The notes beneath the pieces were generated by a model. The model had not been told where the DNA came from. It did no database searches and was given only the letters and a program-made list of their open reading frames with translations. A DNA stretch of 8,983 nucleotides from contig JBFXAN010000229.1 of NCBI GenBank assembly GCA_050184225.1, positions 1 through 8,983 on the forward strand, in the 5' to 3' direction. Below are positions 1-6,780 of the stretch, one piece after another (within the stretch, counting starts at the first letter, position 1; each line of letters starts with the position of its first letter). A program made the position numbers and the translations under genes. This DNA is from JBFXAN01 sp050184225 (GTDB lineage Bacteria; Chloroflexota; Dehalococcoidia; CAUJGQ01).

Positions 1-93
1 ACCTTCCACGGCTTGCTCACCCGCGTGATGGCCAAGCTCGCCGCGCTCACGTTTCGCGCCGTCTGGCAGCAGGCAGGCGTCGATCTCGAGTGA
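1..93 (+). CDS. C-terminal fragment of a probable transposase (cut by window edge)
   Basis: The first frame is open from base 1 and ends at TGA 91-93. It encodes 30 residues, including HGLLTRVMAKLAALTFRAVW. A basic, leucine/alanine-rich ending of the 'GLLTRxxAKLAAxT' type is typical of IS982-like (and some IS4/IS5-like) transposase C-termini, from memory of those families. No DDE catalytic residues are visible because the body lies outside the window. I could not identify a terminal inverted repeat in the few bases between this stop and the convergent gene that ends at 101. It could also be the end of an unrelated helical protein, so the family call is tentative. Confidence 0.4.
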   Translation, partial: TFHGLLTRVMAKLAALTFRAVWQQAGVDLE

Positions 94-100
94 ACTCACA

Positions 101-847
101 TCAGTCGCCTGAGCTTCCGGCGGCGTGAAGCAGTGTGCGCACGTCGTCCGCCATTCCGACCGACAGCGTGGGACAGTGTTCCGTTGCCAGCGTAAGCAGT
201 CGCTTCTCGCCGGGGTGGGGCACTCGGTTGACGGCGAAGAGGATATCGAAGTAGCTCGCCAGGTACGCGGCGACACGATGGTTGATGCTTACCTCGTCGT
301 CGCGGGTGATCGCTTTCTCGATCTGGCGTCGGTACGAGGAACGGGCCTGCCGCAGGAAGCGATGGTTCTTCTCGATGATGGCGCGGCGCAACGGCTCGGG
401 ATATGGCTGGTTCGTGAGCTTCCAAAGCAGAGCGAACCAGCCGCTCCGGTCGAAGAGGATCTGCGACGCGAGGATGTTCGCCCAGAGGCAGGTCGAGTAT
501 CCAAGCGACGCCTGATGGTGGTGGAGAGTCCGCTCGATCTCGCCTTCGATCCAGGCGATCTCGCGGAACATCACATCGACCGCGATACCTGACGCAGCCT
601 CGACCCATTCGTCGCCCGGCTCATGGAACCGGTTGTCGACCTCCGCATCCGTTGAGCGACGTCCGGCGATTGCCGCCCGCGCGCTCAGCGGGACCGGCGT
701 CCTCGAATAGACGTAGAGGTCGATGTCCGAGCGGTCGTCGGCGACACCGGTGCCGAGCGATCCGCCGAGGACGACCGCCACGACCTCCGGTATGGCCGCG
801 TAGTCGCGGGCGATCTCCTGAGCAATCTGCTGCTTGATCGTGATCAT
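101..847 (-). CDS. Nucleotidyltransferase-fold protein, DUF4037-like
   Basis: A 248-residue protein with an N-terminal nucleotidyltransferase core. VVLGGSLGTG (about residues 25-34) is the GS motif; SDIDLYVY (40-47) supplies the two metal-binding aspartates D41 and D43; AVDVMF (89-94) probably supplies the third, D91. The helical C-terminal two thirds, with INHRVAAYLASYFDILFAVNRVPHPGEKRLL, resembles DUF4037-type proteins, which are minimal nucleotidyltransferases of unknown substrate related to the aminoglycoside/MNT class. The substrate cannot be read from sequence; nucleotidylation of a small molecule or protein are both possible. The start is the ATG at 847, close before the core as expected, but its ribosome site is weak. 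It lies 54 bp downstream of the decayed PIN toxin on the same strand and may once have shared its transcript. All three catalytic acids are present, so it looks functional. Confidence 0.8.
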   Translation of the reverse strand: MITIKQQIAQEIARDYAAIPEVVAVVLGGSLGTGVADDRSDIDLYVYSRTPVPLSARAAIAGRRSTDAEVDNRFHEPGDEWVEAASGIAVDVMFREIAWIEGEIERTLHHHQASLGYSTCLWANILASQILFDRSGWFALLWKLTNQPYPEPLRRAIIEKNHRFLRQARSSYRRQIEKAITRDDEVSINHRVAAYLASYFDILFAVNRVPHPGEKRLLTLATEHCPTLSVGMADDVRTLLHAAGSSGD

Positions 848-901
848 TGTGCTCAGGAATGCCTTATGAACCGCGCTCTGCCATACCCTCTCATCTTTGC
901 C

Positions 902-1313
902 TCATGATTCACGGAGGAGTGCTCGAAAGCCGGCCCGAATGACGTGCTGGTCATACGCGAGTGCTTCAGTGATTCCGCGCTCCTCCATCACCACGAAGGA
1001 GATGCAGCCCGTCAACTGCCAGTTCTTGTCCATCCGTGCCGCGAAGAGATCCCAGGCTTGCATGAGCAGATCCTGGTGAAGCGGGACGATCTCCAGATCT
1101 GAATCGCGTCGCATTTGGTCGATGAGCGCCACGGCCAGTTGCCGCGTCCCAACTCCGGCCAGCGCATCTGTTACCTCGAGGACGATCGCTTCGGTCGTGA
1201 TGAGCTGACCATCAAATCCCGCGACAGCGACACGGCACGGTCATGGAGAGGTCGCGCTCGACAGCAACCACGATCCAATAGCCGGTGTCGACGAAACGGG
1301 CAGTCCAGTTCAC
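902..1313 (-). pseudogene. Frameshifted PIN-domain (VapC-like) toxin
   Basis: Reading the minus strand from GTG 1313 to TGA 902 gives a VapC-like ribonuclease toxin split over three frames. The pieces are TARFVDTGYWIVVAVERDL, then HDRAVSLSRDL, then GQLITTEAIVLEVTDALAG and onward to GITEALAYDQHVIRAGFRALLRES. Pieced together, they align without other gaps to the intact toxin at 3230-3643. The locus is 412 bp against 414 bp, exactly two missing bases, near 1246 and near 1214. The PIN acids D (FVDTGYW), E (IVLEV) and D (AYDQH) remain, but the third position is glycine (LTGCISF against LTDCISF), which should impair metal binding even if the frame were restored. Its start overlaps the stop of the decayed antitoxin (GTGA), mirroring the ATGA overlap of the intact pair. 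Sequencing error could explain the indels but not the Asp-to-Gly change. Confidence 0.85.
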
Positions 1314-1536
1314 CGCTTTGGCGTTCCGCGCAGGTAATGGTCGATCTGTGCTGCATAGTCCGGCGGCAGATCGACATCCCGCGCGAGGGCGACGTACTTC
1401 TGGAGCGGCCGGTGTGCAGGCGGAGGGTGGCCGGTTCTTCAATGCGTATCGAGTACACGGTATCAGGCGGCAGATCTACCGGCTCGACCGGCCGGAACAC
1501 CTCGCCATCGAAGACGACCGTTACCGAGCGAGCCAT
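1310..1536 (-). pseudogene. Frameshifted antitoxin partner of the decayed PIN toxin
   Basis: The ATG at 1536 follows GGAGG with a 7-nt spacing and opens MARSVTVVFDGEVFRPVEPVDLPPDTVYSIRIEE. This is the beta-rich N-terminus of AF2212/DUF104-like antitoxins and is very close to MTRILTVLFDGEVLRPQESVDL of the intact antitoxin at 2976. After LHTG the frame is lost near 1408-1410. The shifted frame continues LQKYVALARDVDLPPDYAAQ and ends IDHYLRGTPKR-stop, matching the intact tail HDHYLYGTPKR. The length of 227 bp leaves a remainder of two, as expected for one lost base. The upstream in-frame ATG at 1542 is too close to the ribosome site to be preferred. It was probably once an operon with the toxin at 902-1313. 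Confidence 0.85.
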
Positions 1537-1589
1537 CGGCATTCCTCCATGTCATGGTTCCTTCATCTTATCCCAGTGCTGCTAGCGTA

Positions 1590-1618
1590 TTGGGCTTTCA
1601 CAACAGTTCGGATATATG
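1590..1618 (+). promoter_or_regulatory. Candidate promoter of the PLP lyase gene
   Basis: TTGGGC (1590-1595) and TATATG (1613-1618) are separated by exactly 17 bp, in a locally AT-rich stretch within GC-rich DNA. Transcription would start near 1625, leaving about 50 nt of leader with a GGAGGG ribosome site at 1663-1668. The same stretch is the upstream region of the divergent decayed antitoxin. Both boxes are imperfect matches to sigma70 consensus. Confidence 0.4.
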
Positions 1619-1673
1619 AATCCAGAACGCTTTACCATTAGGTGCGCACCATCTGGAGCGGTGGAGGGAGACG

Positions 1674-2915
<1,242 letters not shown>

Positions 2916-2918
2916 TGT

Positions 2919-2953
2919 TTGTCCCGACTATTGCTGTCGTACGATGGAATCGT
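2919..2953 (+). promoter_or_regulatory. Possible promoter and small operator before the toxin-antitoxin pair
   Basis: TTGTCC (2919-2924) lies 15 bp before TACGAT (2940-2945), a spacing shorter than ideal. ACGAT-GGA-ATCGT (2941-2953) is a 5-bp inverted repeat overlapping the -10 box, where an autorepressing antitoxin might bind. The palindrome is short and could be chance. Confidence 0.22.
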
Positions 2954-2975
2954 GGTGATCGAGGGAGGCAAAGCA

Positions 2976-3233
2976 ATGACGCGAATACTCACTGTGCTCT
3001 TTGACGGGGAAGTCCTGCGGCCGCAGGAATCGGTCGATCTGCGGGCGAATACCTACTACCACGTAATCATCCAAGACGAAGTCGACGATGACGCTCACGA
3101 GGAAACGACCGCGACTTCAGGTGAGGATGAAGTACATCCACTTGCTAAGTTCACGAAGTACGCAATCGATACGGGCATCAGCGATCTCGCGGAGCAGCAC
3201 GACCACTATCTGTATGGCACACCCAAGCGATGA
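2976..3233 (+). CDS. Antitoxin of a PIN-type toxin-antitoxin pair (AF2212/DUF104-like)
   Basis: An 85-residue protein. The first ~35 residues, MTRILTVLFDGEVLRPQESVDL..NTYYHVIIQ, form the short beta-rich module seen in AF2212-like antitoxins. The middle is acidic (DEVDDDAHEE), and the tail HDHYLYGTPKR is conserved in the decayed paralogue at 1310-1536. The start is set at ATG 2976 because GGGAGG (2963-2968) sits 7 nt before it and because the paralogue starts at the same residue; an upstream GTG-type start at 2919 would add 19 unsupported residues overlapping the promoter region. Its stop overlaps the toxin start (ATGA), so the two should be translationally coupled. The expected role is to bind and neutralise the toxin, with the C-terminal part making contact, and possibly to repress its own promoter. 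Confidence 0.75.
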   Translation: MTRILTVLFDGEVLRPQESVDLRANTYYHVIIQDEVDDDAHEETTATSGEDEVHPLAKFTKYAIDTGISDLAEQHDHYLYGTPKR

Positions 3234-3643
3234 ACGACACTGCTCGACTTATCGATGCCGGACATTGGATCGCCTTGCTGAACGAGAGTGACGAGTATCA
3301 TGATCGCGCGATAGCGCTCTCCCAGTCGCTCACCGGTCGTTTTGTGACAACTGATGCAGTGCTAATCGAAGTTGGCAATGCGATGGCTCGCATTCGGTGG
3401 CGGCAGCAGGTGGCTGATCTTATCGAGGATCTGGTATCGACGCCCACCATTGAAGTCATTTCGGTCACACGAGGCTTGTTTGAACGGTCGCTGCAGTTCT
3501 TCAGATCCCGGCAGGACAAAGAGTGGGGACTGACCGATTGCATTTCCTTCGTCGTGATGACCGACCGCGGCATCACCGAGGCGCTCGCCGCCGACCAGCA
3601 TTTTGTTCAAGCCGGCTTCCGCGCCCTGCTGCGCGATGACTGA
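3230..3643 (+). CDS. PIN-domain ribonuclease toxin (VapC-like)
   Basis: A 137-residue single-domain PIN protein, the usual VapC length. The four conserved acids are visible: D9 in LIDAGHW, E47 in VLIEVGN, D103 in LTDCISF and D122 in AADQHF. The motif 'LTDCISFVVM.DRGITEALAADQHF..AGFRALL' is the common C-terminal signature of this PIN subgroup. PIN toxins are Mg/Mn-dependent endoribonucleases that cut tRNA, rRNA or mRNA and are held inactive by their cognate antitoxin; the target here cannot be told. The ATG at 3230 overlaps the antitoxin stop by 4 bp. The paralogue at 902-1313 differs at D103 and by two frameshifts. All catalytic positions here are intact, so the module is probably active. Confidence 0.88.
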   Translation: MNDTARLIDAGHWIALLNESDEYHDRAIALSQSLTGRFVTTDAVLIEVGNAMARIRWRQQVADLIEDLVSTPTIEVISVTRGLFERSLQFFRSRQDKEWGLTDCISFVVMTDRGITEALAADQHFVQAGFRALLRDD

Positions 3644-3709
3644 GCGGTGTGGCCGGCAGGGCGCCGAATTGCTGCTACCATCAGGTCGCATTCCTCTTCG
3701 GAGCCCGCG

Positions 3710-4636
3710 ATGATCGTCGACAGCCACGTTCACCTGCAGCCGCACGGCGACTATCTCACCGTCGACCGGGGGCGGCTCGAGGTCTATGTCGAACACGCCC
3801 GCGCCAACGGCGTCGACCGGATCATCTTTACCGAGCACCTCTTCCGCTTCCACGAGGCCTATGCGCTGCTCGATGGCTGGTGGAACGACGACCCCGATCC
3901 CAACCTGGCGGCGCTCACGCACGCCTACTGGCAGGATGAGGTCAACCTCTCGCTGCCCGACTATGTGCGCCTGATCGAGACGGCGAAGGCGGATGGGCTG
4001 CCGGTGCGCCTCGGCCTGGAGATGGACTGGATTCCCGGCCGCGCCGACGACCTCCACCGCATTCTCGCGCCCTACGCCTGGGATTGTGTTCTCGGCTCGG
4101 TCCACCAGATCGGCGCCTTCCAGATCGACCACGAGGGTTTTCTCGACGAGTGGGACCGGCGCGATGTCGCCCGCGTCTGGGAGGAGTACGCCCAGTGCAT
4201 CGAGGATCTGGCCGATGCGCGCCTGGTCGACGTGATCGCCCACCCCGATCTGCCGAAGGTGTTCGGCCACCGGCCGGTGGACCTGACGCCGATCCACGGC
4301 CGCATCGTCGCGGCGGCGGCACGCGGCGGCCTCGCGCTGGAGATCAATACGAACGGCGTGCGGAAACGCTGCGCGGAGATGTATCCGCACCCCGATGTGC
4401 TCCGCGCGGCGCGGGTGGTGGGGGTGCCGGTCACGCTGGCATCGGACGCGCACATGCCGGATCGCCTCGGCGCATCTTTCGCCGAGGCCGTGGCATTGGC
4501 GCGGGCGGCGGGATACGGGCACTACGCCACGCACGAGCGGCGGCAACGGATCGCGCTGCCGCTGCCGGATGCGGTCGCGGGCGACCGGTTTCCGGCGGAC
4601 AGCTATCGACAGCCACGGGCTATCACCCAGCCGTGA
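3710..4636 (+). CDS. PHP-domain phosphoesterase, histidinol-phosphatase-like
   Basis: A 308-residue PHP (polymerase and histidinol phosphatase) TIM-barrel hydrolase. Metal-binding positions are recognisable in order: H6 and H8 (DSHVHL), H43 (FTEH), E104 (GLEMDW), H132 (GSVHQI), H178 (IAHPDL), and D246/H248 (LASDAH). LEINTNGVRKR...YPHPDVLRAARVVG is typical of HisJ/HisK-type histidinol-phosphate phosphatases, which hydrolyse L-histidinol phosphate in histidine biosynthesis. At 308 residues it is slightly longer than usual (about 270), with extra residues at the C-terminus. The start is ATG 3710, six nt after GGAG (3700-3703) and placing the HxH motif at the N-terminus as usual; an extension to 3647 is not supported. 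No other his gene is near, so a different phosphomonoester or phosphodiester substrate remains possible. It begins 66 bp after the toxin. Confidence 0.82.
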   Translation: MIVDSHVHLQPHGDYLTVDRGRLEVYVEHARANGVDRIIFTEHLFRFHEAYALLDGWWNDDPDPNLAALTHAYWQDEVNLSLPDYVRLIETAKADGLPVRLGLEMDWIPGRADDLHRILAPYAWDCVLGSVHQIGAFQIDHEGFLDEWDRRDVARVWEEYAQCIEDLADARLVDVIAHPDLPKVFGHRPVDLTPIHGRIVAAAARGGLALEINTNGVRKRCAEMYPHPDVLRAARVVGVPVTLASDAHMPDRLGASFAEAVALARAAGYGHYATHERRQRIALPLPDAVAGDRFPADSYRQPRAITQP

Positions 4637-4720
4637 CCTTTACCTGATTCGTGCTACTGACTCCGTCCAGTTCATGTCTCGAATGTAGTAGATGACACAG
4701 AACGCTAAGGAGTCATCTTG

Positions 4721-5713
4721 ATGCGACTATTCATCATGGCAGCGTTTGTGCTGGCCTCCTTTCTTGTCATGTCTGCCGCCGGCGCGCAGGAAGTCAGCCC
4801 GATCGAACGGGGACGTACGTACACCACCTGGTTCTACGAGGGAAAGACCAGCGAGATCTGGCAGCGTATGTCGCCGCAGGTGCAGCAACTCTTCGGCGAT
4901 GAGGCGGGTTTGCAGGCGTTCCGCGATCAGGTCGCGACGATGCTCGGTCAGGAGCAGGCCGTCGTCGAGGAGCACGTCACACGTCAACTTCAGATCCACA
5001 CGTATACACGGGTGGCGACCTTCGCGAACTCGCCGGAGCCGTTCGAGGTGCAATGGGCGTTCGACGATGCCGGGATGATCGTCGTGTTCGGCGTGCAGGC
5101 TGCGCAGGAGGAGGCGCCAAGCGATTACCTCGATTACGAGACAAAGACCGACCTCCGCCTCCCCTTTGACGGCCGTTGGTACGTCTATTGGGGCGGACGT
5201 TCCGTCTATGAGAACTATCACGCCGCCGACGCGGGCCAGCGTTTCGCCTACGACCTGATCATCGCCCGCGACGGCGTCAGCCACAGCGGCGACGGCACCC
5301 AGAACGAGCAGTACAACTGCTTCGGTCAGGCTGTGCTCGCTCCCGGCGATGGTGTGGTCAGCGAAGCGGTGGACGGTGTCGCGGACAATACGCCGGGCGA
5401 GATGAACCCGGAGATGCTGCTCGGCAATCACGTGATCATCGATCACGAGAACGGCGAGTTTTCGTTCCTCGCCCATCTGCAGCAGGGGAGCGTCCAGGTG
5501 GAACCGGGCGAGCGTGTTGACGCGGGCGATGACATCGGCCGGTGCGGCAACAGCGGCAACTCCAGCGAGCCACACCTGCACTATCACATGCAGAGCACGG
5601 CAACGATCGGCGAGGGCGCCGGACTGCCGGCCCAGTTCCAGTCCTACGTCGCCGACGGTGAGCCCGTCGAGCGCGGCGAGCCTCGTCAGAATCAATATAT
5701 CGAGCCGAGTTAA
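4721..5713 (+). CDS. Secreted M23 (LytM-type) metallopeptidase with N-terminal DUF3887-like domain
   Basis: A 330-residue exported protein. Residues 1-22 form a signal peptide (MRLF, a hydrophobic core, then AAGA). Residues ~25-125 resemble a DUF3887-type alpha/beta domain (FYEGKTSEIWQRMSPQVQQL...). The C-terminal M23 zinc-peptidase domain has H167 and D178 (YHAADAGQRFAYD), LAPGDGVV (206-213), NHVIIDH (236-242), H252 (LAHL), VxxGERVDAGDDIGRCGNSG, and PHLHYHM with H285/H287. M23 enzymes cut peptidoglycan cross-bridges or stem peptides; these ligands suggest an active zinc site. Its place would be outside the membrane. ATG 4721 is preferred (AAGGAG at 4707-4712, 8-nt spacing) over the adjacent TTG 4718. 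A cell-wall remodelling role fits, although another substrate is possible. Confidence 0.85.
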   Translation: MRLFIMAAFVLASFLVMSAAGAQEVSPIERGRTYTTWFYEGKTSEIWQRMSPQVQQLFGDEAGLQAFRDQVATMLGQEQAVVEEHVTRQLQIHTYTRVATFANSPEPFEVQWAFDDAGMIVVFGVQAAQEEAPSDYLDYETKTDLRLPFDGRWYVYWGGRSVYENYHAADAGQRFAYDLIIARDGVSHSGDGTQNEQYNCFGQAVLAPGDGVVSEAVDGVADNTPGEMNPEMLLGNHVIIDHENGEFSFLAHLQQGSVQVEPGERVDAGDDIGRCGNSGNSSEPHLHYHMQSTATIGEGAGLPAQFQSYVADGEPVERGEPRQNQYIEPS

Positions 5714-5727
5714 CTCCGCAAAGCAAC

Positions 5728-5768
5728 CACCAAGACACCAAGCAAAGTTGAATCTTGGTGTCTTGGTG
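5728..5768. terminator. Perfect 15-bp inverted repeat between convergent genes
   Basis: CACCAAGACACCAAG (5728-5742) pairs perfectly with CTTGGTGTCTTGGTG (5754-5768) around an 11-nt loop. It lies 15 nt after the peptidase stop and 18 nt beyond the end of the convergent regulator gene, so it could end transcription from both sides. There is no long T-run after the stem on the + side (only TTTCC), so it may be a terminator-like repeat element rather than a standard intrinsic terminator. Confidence 0.6.
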
Positions 5769-5786
5769 TTTCCGTCGTTTCGGGGG

Positions 5787-6551
5787 CTACGCCTCGCGCG
5801 CTTTGTTCACCCGTTCGATGAAGGCAAAGTCCTCCTGGTGGGGCGCCTGCGGGACGCTCTCCATGCGGCCCTGCTGGTAGTTCTCGCCGATCGCCTGCCA
5901 GAGGCCGGGGGCGGCGGCGTAGGCTGCCGCGGTCCGTTCGGTCATCGTGTTCCAGCGGTCGGCGATCGCGCGTGCCTCCGGGCTGGCCGGGTCGAGGTCG
6001 CGATTCGCCCGCACCGCGGCGATGACGTCGGTCCAGCCCTGCTGGATCGCCTGGATCTCGTCGGGCGACACCTGCCGGCCGAGATCCTCGAACTGCTTGA
6101 GCTGCTCCGGTGTGTAGTAGTCCTGTGTCTTTTCCATCGCTTCACTCCTATGGGCGAGGCTTCGCTGGACGACCGTGGATGCGCGCGCTACCTGGTCCCA
6201 GGCCCATGCGCCCGTCGCCAGCCGGTGCTCCAACAGTCCGCAGAGCGTCGCCTCAATCTGTTCCAGTTCGGAGATGCGGTCCCGAAGGGCCAGCCGCTGC
6301 ACCTGCAACGACGCCACCAGGTTGAAGTCCGGCCGGTCGAGCAGTTCGCCGATCTGCTTCAACGAGAAGCCCAGGTAGCGCAGCGTCAGCACCTGCTGCA
6401 ACCGGAGCAGGTCATCCTCCGCGTAGAGCCGGTGACCGCCCTCCGAGTGTCCTGTCGGCGGCAACAGGCCGATCTCGTCGTAGTGGTGCAGCGTCCGGAT
6501 CGAGACACCCGTCAGCACGGCGAACTCGCCAACCCGATAGGCGCGGCTCAT
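5787..6551 (-). CDS. MerR-family transcriptional activator with TipAS ligand domain (TipAL-like)
   Basis: A 254-residue protein, nearly the size of Streptomyces TipAL (253 as I recall). Residues 4-70 are a MerR winged helix-turn-helix (YRVGEFAVLTGVSIRTLHHYDEIGLL, then HRLYAEDDLLRLQQV). Residues ~75-110 form the dimerising helix. Residues ~140-250 match the TipAS antibiotic-recognition domain, with YYTPEQLKQFEDLG near its start. TipAL binds thiopeptide antibiotics in TipAS and activates transcription by untwisting a long-spacer promoter. The ATG at 6551 follows CAGGAG (6559-6564) by 7 nt. A promoter with a 19-bp spacer and operator lies just upstream, so autoactivation is likely. The TipAS cysteine used by TipA for covalent thiopeptide attachment is not evident: the only Cys is C104, in the linker helix. 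The inducer may therefore bind non-covalently or be a different compound. Confidence 0.88.
   Translation of the reverse strand: MSRAYRVGEFAVLTGVSIRTLHHYDEIGLLPPTGHSEGGHRLYAEDDLLRLQQVLTLRYLGFSLKQIGELLDRPDFNLVASLQVQRLALRDRISELEQIEATLCGLLEHRLATGAWAWDQVARASTVVQRSLAHRSEAMEKTQDYYTPEQLKQFEDLGRQVSPDEIQAIQQGWTDVIAAVRANRDLDPASPEARAIADRWNTMTERTAAAYAAAPGLWQAIGENYQQGRMESVPQAPHQEDFAFIERVNKAREA
6135..6149 (-). promoter_or_regulatory. Internal ribosome binding site and start for a TipAS-like short product
   Basis: Inside the regulator gene, AGGAGT (6144-6149, minus strand) sits 6 nt before an in-frame ATG (6135-6137) encoding Met139 of MEKTQDYYTP. This would yield a 116-residue ligand-binding protein without the DNA-binding domain. 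Streptomyces tipA is known to make such a short TipAS form by internal initiation. The site here is stronger than the ribosome site of many genes in the window. Expression is inferred, not shown. Confidence 0.6.
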
Positions 6552-6568
6552 GCGTCATCTCCTGCATG

Positions 6569-6599
6569 AGCGTACTTCCTCACGTAACGTGAGGTTCAA
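6569..6599 (-). promoter_or_regulatory. MerR/TipA-type promoter with 19-bp spacer and palindromic operator
   Basis: On the minus strand, TTGAAC (6594-6599) and TACGCT (6569-6574) are 19 bp apart, the over-long spacing typical of MerR-activated promoters. The spacer holds CCTCACGTTACGTGAGG (6578-6594), a perfect palindrome with 8-bp arms and one central base. It is almost identical, as I remember it, to the Streptomyces tipA operator. Transcription would begin close to the ribosome site of the regulator gene (about 6562), giving a very short leader. Confidence 0.85.
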
Positions 6600-6625
6600 G
6601 AGGTGACTCGAAACCGCTATGTGTT

Positions 6626-6771
6626 TGAACCACAGAGGCGCAGAGGCGCAGAGGTCAATAATGTCATGCTGAGGAGCGCAGCGACGAAGCATCTCGCGGT
6701 ATGTTTGTCACACGGCGAGATGCTTCGCTCCGCTCAGCATGACACGTAGCTCTCTGCGCCTCTGTGGTTCA
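6626..6771. repeat. Nested inverted-repeat element, outer 'CCACAGAGGCGCAGAG' arms
   Basis: GAACCACAGAGGCGCAGAG (6627-6645) and its exact complement CTCTGCGCCTCTGTGGTTC (6752-6770) frame the element, with one further T:A pair giving 20 bp. Between the arms is a second inverted repeat (6663-6743). The left arm also holds a tandem GCAGAGGC-type duplication. The element ends 10 bp beyond the stop of the minus-strand gene at 6781. It contains no coding potential and resembles a small non-autonomous (MITE-like) or structural repeat. The 229 bp between the regulator start and 6781 hold only this and the promoter. Confidence 0.8.
6663..6743. repeat. Inner inverted repeat 'GTCATGCTGAG...AAGCATCTCGC'
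   Basis: The left arm 6663-6697 begins GTCATGCTGAG and ends AAGCATCTCGC. The right arm 6715-6743 is its complement at both ends (11 bp each), but the middle differs: GAGCGCAGCGACG on the left against the complement of CGGAGCG on the right. The two arms are therefore two length variants of one repeat facing each other, with a 17-nt loop. Confidence 0.75.
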
Positions 6772-6780
6772 CGTACGGGT

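Noticed and set aside
1..100. Insertion-sequence end with terminal inverted repeat
   Set aside because: I could not find a matching repeat at the junction, so the element boundary is not annotated.
3647..3709. N-terminal extension of the PHP enzyme
   Set aside because: PHP proteins begin just before the HxH motif, and GGAG is placed for ATG 3710.
3362..4546. 394-residue open frame on the minus strand
   Set aside because: It runs antisense across both the PIN toxin and the PHP enzyme, whose catalytic motifs are clear on the + strand.
4727..5695. 322-residue open frame on the minus strand
   Set aside because: It is antisense to the M23 peptidase, with no recognisable motif.
5514..6569. 351-residue open frame on the plus strand
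   Set aside because: It overlaps the peptidase 3' end, the inverted repeat and the antisense of the MerR regulator; composition is not protein-like.
6626..6771. CRISPR-like or transposon with a transposase
   Set aside because: The arms are an inverted pair, not regularly spaced direct repeats, and nothing between them is coding.
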